This document shows positions 6,919 to 16,585 of a DNA stretch of 64,000 bases, in pieces (positions within the stretch are counted from its first letter, which is position 1; every line of letters begins with the position of its first letter). The notes under the pieces are model-generated. The model was not told the DNA's origin and made no database searches. It saw only the letters and a list, made by a program, of their open reading frames with translations. A program made the translations under genes and the position numbers. This DNA is from JAALKW01 sp963974485 (GTDB taxonomy: Bacteria; Pseudomonadota; Gammaproteobacteria; Legionellales; Legionellaceae), in NCBI GenBank assembly GCA_963974485.1, contig CAXBBS010000003.1, forward strand, positions 1-64,000, read 5' to 3'.

Positions 6919-9900
6919 ATGACGAGTACACTCGAAGCACGCATGTTGCAAATGGCCTATCGCGCCGCCGTGAATCAAAGCCCAGGTAGAACCCCTCCGC
7001 CACTGGAGGGGTTGCAAGCCAAAGTCGAAGAACGTTTCGAAACATTCCGAGAAGGCGCGATGAGCGTCACGTCCATCATTGCACACAACCAAACCGCAGC
7101 AGCCATTGTTGCTGGTGGTGTTGTGCTTGGCCTTGTTGGTGCCGTCAGCGTGGTATCTAAAAGTTGGAAGACGATTGGCGAAAAACACGCGAAACTCGAA
7201 GAAGAAATCATTGAGCAAGTATCCATGTTTGGTGTCCGTGAATCGGGTGTGACACCTAAACCTAAGTTTGAACAAAAATTAATTCGAGCATATTACCTTG
7301 AGCTTGAAAAAGAATTATGGCTCATGCGTTACTCTGGTATTCGGCGGATTGAGGCAGCGGAACCCGGTGCAAAAACGATGTATTTTGTTCTACCGTTTTA
7401 TACCATGGACACCAAAGTTTTAAAGCCGCTCGCAAGCATGAATGCAGTGGACCGCGTACGCAACCTTATTGATAAATTTTTACGAATTAAATTACCTGAA
7501 GCTTTGGAAGGTATCGAGCGAGCATTTGAATATTATAAGCGATATACCTTGCTGTCAGCGGGTAAGTACGTCGCTGAAAAAGGAAATTTTTTAAACAATT
7601 GGCGTTCAGCGCGTTTTATCATGATAACGCTAGGCAACTTAATGTGGAACCTTCAGCACCCCGGTGACTTAAAAACAGGGCATCACGTCTCCATCGATCA
7701 GTGTATCAAATACTGTGATCGCGTGCTTATTTTATTAAATTCTCTCTTAAACCCGCAAGAGGCACCTTTTCTCGTGCATACCGACATGTTTGGACGTATT
7801 CGCGAAGAATCAAAACTCTTGCTTAAATTTATTACATCGGTTCAGATATTAGTCAAAAACTTACGCCAAGCGTACCGATATGATCAAGTCAATACCATCA
7901 ACCTGGCTGATTTAACCAACACATCACATCGTGTGCTGGAAACCTTAAACACCTCGCTGTTTAAGTTATTGTATCAACGAGACAGTAAAGAAGCTGGGAT
8001 GATGGTACCTGACGATCGTGCAGCCGATCTTCTATCATCCTGCTTTGATGAATTAACCCTGGTTCTTCAAGGTAATAATGCCATTGTTGATAGGTTTCAG
8101 CCGTATTTTAAAAAATTCCATAATATCCCTTATCTGAACAATCGTGTCACAACCCTTATTGATATTCTTATTATCTTTACACACTTACCTTATGATGATC
8201 GTGCTGCGTTGATTGCTGCGTTAAAAGAAAAAACCATCGCTTGCGCTGAACCCAGCTGGGATAAATTTGCTGAAGGTCTAGAAACATTGGAGCTTCGTTT
8301 TATTCAGCCCATCGCACGTCAAGATCAATCCAATCCAATCTATCAAAACGCACGTTCAGCACGTATCACAGGACGACGTTTAATCCCTTTTTTTACATTA
8401 CTGATGGCAGCACTACGGACAGATGTAGATACAGGCAACAGCTACCAGCTAGCAAAAAACGAACAAAATATACTTACAGCATCAAACTCTGATTATGAAT
8501 TCGAATTTGATTCTCCCCTCAATAGTGGCTTAAATGCAAGCTCAGCCATAAGTGAGCGATCAGATCTTACCTCACGTTCGACATTGAATTTGAGCTCGCA
8601 CCTCAATTCAACATTAAAAATACAACGCTCCGGTCGGCAACAAATTGAAGCGATCAATTTTCAAGCAAGGCAGGCAGAAGGCATGGCGAGCGCTTATTTT
8701 ACTTGGCGTGTTGAGCTGTTTACCCGGCATATGACAGTATCTGCTCAGGCGTTTATGCGCCAAATTCATAAACTACCGATAGAAGCCGATCAATTAATTG
8801 AATTAGTAAAAATTTTAGACGCTATTGCTGCAGTACGAGATTTAGATCCAGTGTTTTTACAAGAGCCAGCATTCAAACATTTTTTTCTTCACTTTCTTTA
8901 TAAAATTAAAGAAGCGTTCAGAACTTTTAATCAAAAACTTTCGCGTGCAGGAGAAACCATCTCAAGCCATGAAGGGGTTAGTCCGCAAATGCAAAGTATT
9001 TTTAGTAACATGATGGAAGAAATGGAAGGCAGTCTACAAGCAGTCGATACGGCAGCCAATACCCTGACATCGATTATAGATAATCCTAACTTCATGAATG
9101 AGGAAAAAAAATCACTTGCATCCCTCATACGCTTTATTGAACATAGTTTTACGACGCTTTATCCAGAAGATGAAAAACCTGACATTACCACCTTGTTGTC
9201 GATGAATGATGAAGGGATTGGGGGACATCAACGACAATATGAGACACGTGAGACGCGATTTGACGGGGAAATGGCAAAAAAATCAACTACTCGCAGGGTG
9301 ATGTCGGCATTGATGCATACCGTCAAGACAAAACGCTATGATGTGAGCGTACAAACGAGCAACGGCGATGCTGTTTTCTTTCAGAGATCGCTACGTACTT
9401 CACATTTGCAACCCGATGCGTTAGAAACGCATGAATCTGAAGATGAGCATGAGGCAAGATTTGTGGGTTCTAGACATGCAACAACACACCTACCAGATGA
9501 GTCCAGCGTTCAGACCCATCAAAGTCACTCAAGTATGAGATGTATTCAAGGCGATTTTCATGGCTCGAATCAATTTACATCTCCTAGGCAGCAAGCGACG
9601 AATCAACACTTAGCCCTCTCCAATAAAGAACCTCTTCCTGTGCCTCAGAAAAAAAATGCAGCGCAGACCGTCGCCTTACAATTATGGATGGATGAGTGCC
9701 TCGAACACATGTCATCTTTAAGTCGATATGAATATAAAAATAGCTACCTACCTTATTTTAGCTTTGGCGGAGTCAAAGGATGCTTACTGACCAAATTAAT
9801 TGAAGACGTGTCCAATAAGTCAGAATTAAGTGATGAGGAACTGGATTTTTATTTTTTAAATTTAATACGTGTCGTGGGCAGTTACCGGGAAACACCTTTA

Positions 9901-10161
9901 GGATTATTTCAGGCAGCCTGGGGCCAGACACGTGCCATGGAACCAATATTAAAGGCAATTAGGAACCCAACGTATAATAAAATGTTTCCTTTTAATCGCC
10001 TGCTTTTTAAAAATAAAAATTTAGATTTGGATTGCCTCACAGATGAACAATTAATTCAAGAACTTATGGAAGTATGCCAAAATCAAACATGGGAACTTTC
10101 AGTTGATAAGATTAAAGCTTCATCCCTTGATTATTACGAGCCCGAATTCTTTATGGTCTGA
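6919..10161 (+). CDS. Large uncharacterised helical protein, member B of the A-B-A' cluster
   Basis: I do not recognise this 1080-residue protein. The start at 6919 is favoured by AAGGA six bases upstream and by the promoter at 6856; an upstream in-frame codon at 6832 would precede the promoter. A single hydrophobic segment spans about residues 58-80 (AAAIVAGGVVLGLVGAVSVV), followed by a charged coiled-coil-like stretch (KHAKLEEEIIEQV). The rest is largely alpha-helical and hydrophilic. A serine/asparagine-rich linker lies around residues 510-570, and a polar low-complexity stretch around 800-900 precedes a compact C-terminal domain. It sits between paralogues A1 and A2. Size, lack of a signal peptide and genomic setting make a translocated effector plausible, but no catalytic motif supports a function. 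Confidence 0.8.
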   Translation: MTSTLEARMLQMAYRAAVNQSPGRTPPPLEGLQAKVEERFETFREGAMSVTSIIAHNQTAAAIVAGGVVLGLVGAVSVVSKSWKTIGEKHAKLEEEIIEQVSMFGVRESGVTPKPKFEQKLIRAYYLELEKELWLMRYSGIRRIEAAEPGAKTMYFVLPFYTMDTKVLKPLASMNAVDRVRNLIDKFLRIKLPEALEGIERAFEYYKRYTLLSAGKYVAEKGNFLNNWRSARFIMITLGNLMWNLQHPGDLKTGHHVSIDQCIKYCDRVLILLNSLLNPQEAPFLVHTDMFGRIREESKLLLKFITSVQILVKNLRQAYRYDQVNTINLADLTNTSHRVLETLNTSLFKLLYQRDSKEAGMMVPDDRAADLLSSCFDELTLVLQGNNAIVDRFQPYFKKFHNIPYLNNRVTTLIDILIIFTHLPYDDRAALIAALKEKTIACAEPSWDKFAEGLETLELRFIQPIARQDQSNPIYQNARSARITGRRLIPFFTLLMAALRTDVDTGNSYQLAKNEQNILTASNSDYEFEFDSPLNSGLNASSAISERSDLTSRSTLNLSSHLNSTLKIQRSGRQQIEAINFQARQAEGMASAYFTWRVELFTRHMTVSAQAFMRQIHKLPIEADQLIELVKILDAIAAVRDLDPVFLQEPAFKHFFLHFLYKIKEAFRTFNQKLSRAGETISSHEGVSPQMQSIFSNMMEEMEGSLQAVDTAANTLTSIIDNPNFMNEEKKSLASLIRFIEHSFTTLYPEDEKPDITTLLSMNDEGIGGHQRQYETRETRFDGEMAKKSTTRRVMSALMHTVKTKRYDVSVQTSNGDAVFFQRSLRTSHLQPDALETHESEDEHEARFVGSRHATTHLPDESSVQTHQSHSSMRCIQGDFHGSNQFTSPRQQATNQHLALSNKEPLPVPQKKNAAQTVALQLWMDECLEHMSSLSRYEYKNSYLPYFSFGGVKGCLLTKLIEDVSNKSELSDEELDFYFLNLIRVVGSYRETPLGLFQAAWGQTRAMEPILKAIRNPTYNKMFPFNRLLFKNKNLDLDCLTDEQLIQELMEVCQNQTWELSVDKIKASSLDYYEPEFFMV

Positions 10162-10175
10162 AAACCCATGGGGAA

Positions 10176-10203
10176 TTGACATATTATTAACCATGTGTAT
10201 AAT
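10176..10203 (+). promoter_or_regulatory. Consensus sigma-70 promoter of the A2 gene
   Basis: TTGACA (10176-10181), 16 bp, then TATAAT (10198-10203): both hexamers are perfect. Transcription would begin near 10210. This excludes the longer open frame starting at 10103 and supports the ATG at 10235. Confidence 0.85.
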
Positions 10204-10234
10204 TGCAAGCCAACCTAACCTATTGGTTAATCAT

Positions 10235-10993
10235 ATGTCACGACTACCTGAAAATTACGAAAAACTCGTTCCATTCGGCCCACTCCTTCAAAATCAACTC
10301 CGTAACGAGGAAATAGATACGTACATAAACAAAATATCTCAAAGATTTTTGGACAAAGGCATAGAGATACCTCCAGCATATAATTCGATGCTTGGCGCTA
10401 TGAACTCCTCCGAATATAGCGATACAATATACATGGCAGAATTACTTGCACGCCTGGACCGTCACCTTGATCCTGACGTTTCAGAAGAAGACAAGACTGC
10501 CAATATCGAACAATTACATTTATTATTAAATCAAAAAATTGCTTATATTTTTGATCGCGATGTGATGCATGCAATGCTCTACGGTGCAGGAGTTGCTGCA
10601 CTCGCATCGATAGCGCTTCTTAGCACTGCAGGCGTGGCTGCATTGCTCATGACGAACGCGCCGCTGTCCATAATGACTCTTATTTCCTCCATACTGAGTC
10701 CTCTTGTTAATCTAGGAATTACGATAATTCCCGGAACGACACTCATCGCATTCAGCTATTCGTTAGCACCAAAATTATTTATTGAAGCTGCAGGTGCACT
10801 TGCTGCCTGTGCAACCTTTGTTGGCGTAGGGGTTGGTATCCATCGCTGTACAACAGAAATATCCTTTGCCAAAAATCACTACAACTTAAGATCTGATGTG
10901 AGCGCTTTGATAAACACCGGTTTATTCCTAAGACCTAATTCATATGAAGTAGATGAATCTGGCATCGAAATGACTATGTTATCAAACACTTAA
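10235..10993 (+). CDS. Uncharacterised membrane protein, paralogue A2 of the A-B-A' cluster
   Basis: This 252-residue paralogue of the protein at 6034 starts MSRLPENYEKLV, against MSQLPKDYKRLV there. It shares the PPAYNSM, ELLARLDRHLD, LLNQKIAYIFDRDVMHAM and LRSDVSALINT blocks. The central hydrophobic part (about 112-210) is more divergent and longer, with three to four membrane-spanning candidates, so the polar ends are under stronger constraint than the membrane core. It has its own perfect promoter and a strong terminator just downstream. Function is unknown. Confidence 0.85.
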   Translation: MSRLPENYEKLVPFGPLLQNQLRNEEIDTYINKISQRFLDKGIEIPPAYNSMLGAMNSSEYSDTIYMAELLARLDRHLDPDVSEEDKTANIEQLHLLLNQKIAYIFDRDVMHAMLYGAGVAALASIALLSTAGVAALLMTNAPLSIMTLISSILSPLVNLGITIIPGTTLIAFSYSLAPKLFIEAAGALAACATFVGVGVGIHRCTTEISFAKNHYNLRSDVSALINTGLFLRPNSYEVDESGIEMTMLSNT

Positions 10994-11002
10994 ATCCAAA
11001 AA

Positions 11003-11026
11003 GCCCCGATTCAAGCGGGGTTTTTA
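11003..11026. terminator. Intrinsic terminator after the A2 gene
   Basis: CCCCG (11004-11008), a 7-nt loop and CGGGG (11016-11020) are followed by TTTTT, 10 bp after the A2 stop codon. An upstream run of A residues may let it also work for the convergent folD gene. Confidence 0.85.
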
Positions 11027-11106
11027 TTTAACATCTCATAAAACGTACAGCTTCCCTCCCCCTGGCAATGAATCTTACATTAAGGTCGCATCTATAGGTG
11101 GATACT

Positions 11107-11958
11107 TTACAGCGTTGATAATAATTTTTTTTCTGCAGCAACAACCGTTTGTTGCAAGAGTATAGCAATCGTCATTGGGCCAACGCCACCGGGCACTGGC
11201 GTATAAGCAAAACAACGATCTTTAATTGTTTCTAACTCGATGTCACCGGTTTTAGATGCAGGATGATAACCTGCGTCAATGACTACTGCACCGTCTTTTA
11301 TCCACTCACCCTTAATAAATTCTGGCCTTCCAACAGCACCAACCACAATATCAGCTTGATGAATAATCGCTGGTAAATTCTGAGTTTTTGAATGACAAAC
11401 GGTAATCGTAGCGTCTTTGTTTAATAGCATTGCCGCCATCGGTTTACCTAAAATAGGACTACGCCCAACGATAACAGCGTATTTTCCGGCAAGCTCTATA
11501 TTATAATATTCAAGTATTGCCATAATTCCAGCAGGTGTTGCTGAAGCATAGGCCGGCTCCCCCATAGCTAATCTACCAAATCCAGCTGTGGTTACACCAT
11601 CCACATCTTTTGAAGTGTCGATAGCATCAAAGCAGGCACGTTCGTTAATATGGGCTGGCACTGGATGCTGTAATAAAATACCATCAACGTCAACATCATT
11701 ATTCAATTGCTGTATCGTTCTTATAATATCTTCCGTGGTCAAACCACTGGCATCAGAGAATCGAAGTTGCCTTGATAACATCCCAACACGCTTGCATGCC
11801 TTGATTTTCATATTGACATAGGTTGTTGACGCAGGATCAGCTCCCACTTGAATGGTTACTAACAAAGGTAATCGCTGAGCTGTTTCATTGACTATTTGGA
11901 TACGCTCTCGCAATTCGGCCTCAACAAGCGTCGCTAACATTTTGCCATTAAGTATCAT
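11107..11958 (-). CDS. folD: Bifunctional methylenetetrahydrofolate dehydrogenase/cyclohydrolase
   Basis: FolD interconverts 5,10-methylene-THF and 10-formyl-THF using NADP. Visible signatures are PASTTYVNMKIKACKRVGM (active-site YVxxK), DGILLQHPVPAHI, the nucleotide-binding VIVGRSPILGKPMA and the C-terminal PVPGGVGPMTIAILLQ. From the ATG at 11958, preceded by GAGAG, the protein is 283 residues, the family's usual length. An in-frame extension to 12012 adds unrelated residues. It is a single gene facing the A2 gene. Confidence 0.95.
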   Translation of the reverse strand: MILNGKMLATLVEAELRERIQIVNETAQRLPLLVTIQVGADPASTTYVNMKIKACKRVGMLSRQLRFSDASGLTTEDIIRTIQQLNNDVDVDGILLQHPVPAHINERACFDAIDTSKDVDGVTTAGFGRLAMGEPAYASATPAGIMAILEYYNIELAGKYAVIVGRSPILGKPMAAMLLNKDATITVCHSKTQNLPAIIHQADIVVGAVGRPEFIKGEWIKDGAVVIDAGYHPASKTGDIELETIKDRCFAYTPVPGGVGPMTIAILLQQTVVAAEKKLLSTL

Positions 11959-12172
11959 AATGCAAGCTCTCTTTTCGTTTATAAAATAAAATATTGTATC
12001 ACTGAGATGCATCGGTTAAAACGTGATATTTCATTATGTTACCGACAAATCTATTCATCCGTAACAATAATATTTATAATTTTAAAATTTAACTTTACCG
12101 GCAATATAGGATGATGCAACCTACGTTCTACTAACTACACATGCGTAGATAACATCTTAAATTTTAGGTCTC

Positions 12173-12201
12173 AAAAAACCCCGCATCAAGCGGGGTTTTT
12201 T
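12173..12201. terminator. Bidirectional intrinsic terminator after clpA
   Basis: CCCCGC (12179-12184) pairs with GCGGGG (12190-12195) around a 5-nt loop, with A6 on one side and T6 on the other. It lies 30 bp beyond the clpA stop. The rest of the folD-clpA gap (11959-12233) shows no other feature. Confidence 0.85.
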
Positions 12202-12233
12202 ATTAAATTAAATAACAACCGTGAAGATAACAC

Positions 12234-14501
12234 CTAACACACCCCTTCCCGATAACTGTTCGTTTCACAATGCAACTTTTGATCTTTCAACGTTAATTTT
12301 GCATGACCACCGTTCGTCAATTTACCGAACAGTAGTTCTTCAGCCAAAGGTTGCTTAATTTCATCTTGAATTAAACGCGCCATCGGACGTGCACCCATGT
12401 GCTTATCATAACCATGCTCAATCAACCATGCACGTGCTGCTTTATCCACGGTGAGCGAGACATTTTTTTGACTCAACTGCTCTTCTAGCTCGATAATGAA
12501 TTTATCAACCACAAGCCCAATGGTACTTACATTCAAGCTCGTAAAGTTAATAATCGCATCTAAACGATTCCTGAACTCAGGCGTGAACTGTCGTTTTAAT
12601 ACATCCGTTCCATCCAGGGTGTTATTTTGTTCTGAAAAGCCCAGTGAGTTCCGACTAATCTCTTGAGCACCCACGTTACTGGTCATGACTAAAACAATAT
12701 TTTTAAAATTCGCTTCACGGCCATTGGTATCGGTCAGTGTTCCGTGGTCCATAATTTGCAGTAACAAATTAAAGACATCGGGATGCGCTTTTTCAATTTC
12801 ATCCAGAAGTAAAACAGCATGTGGATGTTTATGAACTTCCTCGGTTAATAAACCACCTTGGTCATAACCCACATAGCCTGGAGGCGCACCGATTAAGCGA
12901 GAAACGGTATGCTTTTCCATGTACTCCGACATATCGAAACGTATCAGTTCAATACCTAATACTTTAGCAAGTTGCTGAGTTACTTCCGTTTTACCAACCC
13001 CTGTAGGGCCCGTAAACAAAAAACTTCCAACCGGTTTTTCTTCGGCTCGCAACCCTGAACGTCCGAGCTTAATCGCTGAAGAAAGTGCCATGATTGCCTG
13101 ATCTTGCCCATAAACAAGCAGTTTTAAATCACGCTCTAAGTTCTTAAGCACGTCTTTGTCACGTGCGGACACCGTTTTCACAGGTACTCGTGCAATTTTA
13201 GCAACAACCTCTTCAATCTCAGTTACGCTGATAATTTTTTTACGTTTAGACAGCGAAAGTAAGTTTTGGTATGCCCCAGCCTCATCAACCACATCAATCG
13301 CTTTGTCAGGTAAGAAACGGTCATGAATATACTTATCTGACAGTTCAGCAGCAAGTCGCAACGAAGGCACAGAAAACTTAACACCATGATGCTCTTCAAG
13401 ACGCCCTTTGAGGCCTTTTAGAATTTCAAACGTTTCATCTACCGTAGGCTCTCTCACATCGATTTTTTGGAATCGTCGAGCCAGCGCACGGTCTTTCTCA
13501 AAAATACCACGGTATTCCTGATAGGTTGTTGAACCCATGCATTTGAGCTCACCGTTAGCCAGTAACGGCTTAATCAAGTTAGACGCATCCATCACACCGC
13601 CCGATGCAGCACCTGCTCCGATAATGGTATGAATTTCATCAATAAACAAAATACCGCCGTCTTGTTCGCTTAATTGTTTTAACACCGATTTTAAGCGTTT
13701 TTCAAAATCACCTCGGTATTTTGTGCCTGCTAGCAAAGCACCTAAATCCAGCGCGTACACCACACAATGCTGAATGACCTCAGGCACCTCTTTATTCACA
13801 ATACGCCGAGCCAAACCTTCTGCAATGGCCGTTTTACCCACACCGGCTTCACCCACTAACAAAGGATTGTTCTTTCTACGACGACAAAGCACTTGAATAC
13901 TACGTTGCACCTCTTCTTCACGGCCAATCAAAGGATCGATTTTCCCCGCTTGTGCACGTTTATTAAGGTTCAAGCAATAACTTTCGAGAGGTGATTCGTG
14001 AGCGTCCGCTCCCATCATTTCCTCATCAAATCCCGTCCCGATGTTGTCGTTTAAGTTTTCTCGTTGTTGCTTTGAAATACCATGAGAAATATAATTAATC
14101 ACATCGAGTCGCGTGATGTTTTCGCGCCTTAAAAAATAAACAGCCTGACTTTCTTGCTCACTAAATATCGCGGCTAAAACATTTGCACCGCTGACTTCAG
14201 TTTTACCGGCCGACTGCACATGAAAAACAGCGCGTTGAAGCACGCGTTGAAATCCAAGCGTCGGTTGGGTTTCACGTTCAAGTTCTATTTCTGGAATCTT
14301 TGGTGTTGTTTCATCAATAAACTCGATTAAATCACGTCGCAGAATATCGATGTCCGTATCACAGGCTTGCAACACATTACCTGCCGCGGGATTATCTAAC
14401 AAAGAAAGAAGCAAATGCTCAACCGTCATAAACTCATGGCGTTTTTCACGGGCTTCTTTAAAAGCTAAATTCAATGTAAATTCAAGTTCTTTATTTAACA
14501 T
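12234..14501 (-). CDS. clpA: ATP-dependent Clp protease ATPase subunit ClpA
   Basis: ClpA unfolds substrates and feeds them to ClpP. The 755-residue protein has a Clp N-domain (1-140), a first AAA+ module with Walker A GEAGVGKT (217-224), and a second with GPTGVGKT (about 495) and Walker B VLLLDEIEKAHPDVF. The small spacing between the two modules, with no long coiled-coil insertion, distinguishes ClpA from ClpB. clpS lies 32 bp upstream on the same strand, the conserved order, so both are probably co-expressed. A terminator follows. Confidence 0.97.
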   Translation of the reverse strand: MLNKELEFTLNLAFKEAREKRHEFMTVEHLLLSLLDNPAAGNVLQACDTDIDILRRDLIEFIDETTPKIPEIELERETQPTLGFQRVLQRAVFHVQSAGKTEVSGANVLAAIFSEQESQAVYFLRRENITRLDVINYISHGISKQQRENLNDNIGTGFDEEMMGADAHESPLESYCLNLNKRAQAGKIDPLIGREEEVQRSIQVLCRRRKNNPLLVGEAGVGKTAIAEGLARRIVNKEVPEVIQHCVVYALDLGALLAGTKYRGDFEKRLKSVLKQLSEQDGGILFIDEIHTIIGAGAASGGVMDASNLIKPLLANGELKCMGSTTYQEYRGIFEKDRALARRFQKIDVREPTVDETFEILKGLKGRLEEHHGVKFSVPSLRLAAELSDKYIHDRFLPDKAIDVVDEAGAYQNLLSLSKRKKIISVTEIEEVVAKIARVPVKTVSARDKDVLKNLERDLKLLVYGQDQAIMALSSAIKLGRSGLRAEEKPVGSFLFTGPTGVGKTEVTQQLAKVLGIELIRFDMSEYMEKHTVSRLIGAPPGYVGYDQGGLLTEEVHKHPHAVLLLDEIEKAHPDVFNLLLQIMDHGTLTDTNGREANFKNIVLVMTSNVGAQEISRNSLGFSEQNNTLDGTDVLKRQFTPEFRNRLDAIINFTSLNVSTIGLVVDKFIIELEEQLSQKNVSLTVDKAARAWLIEHGYDKHMGARPMARLIQDEIKQPLAEELLFGKLTNGGHAKLTLKDQKLHCETNSYREGVC

Positions 14502-14533
14502 ATTCGTTGCTCCTCTATGGCTATGGCTTCGGC

Positions 14534-14857
14534 TTACTCAGCTTCCAAAACACACAACAACGGATACTGGTTTAACCGCGCATAATCATTAACCAACCCA
14601 ACGATCGTTTCGGCTACATCACGTGTAAAAACACCACAAACGGCACGTCCCTTTTTATGTATTTCCAACATCACTTGTGTTGCATTCCCTTCTGTTAAAT
14701 AAAAAATATTTCTTAATATCTCAACCACAAATTCCATCGGTGTATAATCATCGTTATACAGCACAACTTTGTATTTCTTTGGCGTTTCAAGTGCCGAAAC
14801 AACCGATGATTCTACAACGACTTGCTCAACAGGTTCGGTCGTTATTTCCTTCGGCAT
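14534..14857 (-). CDS. clpS: ClpA adaptor ClpS (N-end rule)
   Basis: ClpS binds N-degron substrates and delivers them to ClpAP. The 107-residue protein carries YNDDYTPMEFVVEIL, which contains the Asn/Asp that bind the substrate amino group, and IHKKGRAVCGVFTRDVAET with the pocket histidine. The N-terminal 25 residues are the flexible tail needed to inhibit ClpA. It lies directly upstream of clpA. Confidence 0.97.
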   Translation of the reverse strand: MPKEITTEPVEQVVVESSVVSALETPKKYKVVLYNDDYTPMEFVVEILRNIFYLTEGNATQVMLEIHKKGRAVCGVFTRDVAETIVGLVNDYARLNQYPLLCVLEAE

Positions 14858-15019
14858 CGCAAACTCCTCTTACCTAAATTTATAGTATCTCCCACGTTAT
14901 TTAGCCAGTAAATATATGATCTTATTTAAAATAAATGTAGATCAAAAAACTCAAAAAAAAGGGACAAAGCCAGTAAACTCGCTTCATCCCCCCATATTTA
15001 TCAAAATATGAATGCATGC

Positions 15020-16276
15020 TTAATTCATGTTTTCAATCATGGCATCCGCAAATTCTGAACAACTTAAACGTGTTGCTTCAGGCATCAAGCGCTCCAAATC
15101 GTAGGTCACTGTTTTTGCTTTAATAGAATATTCCATACCTTGGATAATTAAATCGGCAGCCTCGTGCCACCCTAAATGCCGTAGCATCATTTCTGCTGAT
15201 AAAATCAGTGAGCCTGGGTTCACTTTATCTTGGCCTGCGTATTTGGGTGCCGTTCCGTGTGTTGCCTCAAACACAGCAATACCATCGCCTAAATTTGCAC
15301 CCGGTGCGATACCTATACCACCTACCTGCGCTGCAAGTGCATCAGAAATATAATCACCGTTTAAATTCAACGTCGCAATCACATCATAATCTTCAGGTCG
15401 CAATAAAATTTGTTGCAAAAATGCATCGGCAATCACATCTTTGATAATAATTTTTCGGCCTGTTTTAGGATTTTTAAACGACATCCAAGGCCCGCCTTCA
15501 TAAAGCTCTGCACCAAAATGCTCACGTGCAACGTCGTAACCCCAGTCTTTAAAAGCACCTTCGGTAAACTTCATGATGTTGCCTTTATGAACCAAAGTCA
15601 CAGAATCACGATCTTGATCAACCGCATATTGAATCGCGGCTTTAACCAAACGTGTTGTACCTTCTTGTGACACAGGCTTAATACCAATACCGCAATGCTC
15701 TGGAAAACGAATTTTCGTAGCACCCATGGTGTTTTGTAAGAAATCAATCACTTGTTTTGCTTCTGCTGTATCCGCTTGATACTCAATACCCGCATAAATA
15801 TCTTCTGAGTTTTCACGGAAAATCACCATGTTGGTTTTCCATGGCTCGCGTAATGGGCTTGGTGTACCTTCAAAATAACGTACAGGACGCAGGCAGGTAT
15901 ACAAATCAAGCTGTTGACGAATAGCCACGTTTAACGAACGAATACCCCCACCGACCGGTGTGGTTAAAGGCCCTTTGATTGAAACAACAAACGCTTTAAT
16001 CGCATCTAACGTTTCTTCGGGTAACCAATCATCCGCACCGTAGTGCTTGGTTGCTTTTTCACCCGCAAAAATTTCCATCCATGCAATACGTTTTTCATCA
16101 CCGTAAGCTTTAGCCACCGCTGCATCAACAACTTTTAACATCGCCGGCGTTACATCAACACCAATACCATCCCCTTCGATAAATGGAATAATGGGATGAT
16201 TAGGAATATTTAACGATCCATCGGCATGAATTGTAATCGACGCACCTGCGTCAGGCACTTGAATTTTCTCAAACAT
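15020..16276 (-). CDS. icd: NADP-dependent isocitrate dehydrogenase
   Basis: This TCA-cycle enzyme oxidises isocitrate to 2-oxoglutarate. At 418 residues it matches the E. coli-type enzyme. GGGIRSLNVAIRQQLDLY contains the substrate-binding serine that AceK phosphorylates in E. coli. GDYISDALAAQVGG carries the metal-binding aspartates. HGTAPKYAGQDKVNPGS has the Lys-Tyr pair that selects NADP over NAD. It is a single gene; aceK is not nearby. The 160 bp between icd and clpS show no recognisable element. Confidence 0.97.
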   Translation of the reverse strand: MFEKIQVPDAGASITIHADGSLNIPNHPIIPFIEGDGIGVDVTPAMLKVVDAAVAKAYGDEKRIAWMEIFAGEKATKHYGADDWLPEETLDAIKAFVVSIKGPLTTPVGGGIRSLNVAIRQQLDLYTCLRPVRYFEGTPSPLREPWKTNMVIFRENSEDIYAGIEYQADTAEAKQVIDFLQNTMGATKIRFPEHCGIGIKPVSQEGTTRLVKAAIQYAVDQDRDSVTLVHKGNIMKFTEGAFKDWGYDVAREHFGAELYEGGPWMSFKNPKTGRKIIIKDVIADAFLQQILLRPEDYDVIATLNLNGDYISDALAAQVGGIGIAPGANLGDGIAVFEATHGTAPKYAGQDKVNPGSLILSAEMMLRHLGWHEAADLIIQGMEYSIKAKTVTYDLERLMPEATRLSCSEFADAMIENMN

Positions 16277-16585
16277 GGCTTACTCCGTCTGCGTACTCAG
16301 GAAAAAAAGAATCATCATAGCATGTGCTGCACCGGCTTCCCAAATCCTAATTTTGCCCAAGCGTCCAAAGATATTAACAAACACACAAATAAGCGCGATG
16401 TTTGATTTTCTCAACGCATGTCTTTCGTATTTGAAGCAACCCGCGTGATGTTCTTCCCAGGTGAGTCAGGATTAAAACACATGCTGATGCCTCATAAAAC
16501 CTAAGTACTAACGAACTATTCACATCTTTACCCACAGATATTGTGGACAAGTGGTCGGTGTCGCATAATAGATCTTTATTTATTT

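Noticed and set aside
10103..10234. 44-codon upstream extension of the A2 gene
   Set aside because: It overlaps the end of the previous gene and lies over a perfect promoter; the A1 paralogue starts at the later Met.
6034..10993. PmrA- or CpxR-type binding sites marking Legionella effector genes
   Set aside because: I found no tandem TTAA-type half sites with correct spacing upstream of the three genes.
16418..16504. 28-codon plus-strand frame in the gap between icd and the LRR gene (16277-16585)
   Set aside because: No ribosome binding site and no recognisable similarity. The 309-bp gap holds nothing I can support.
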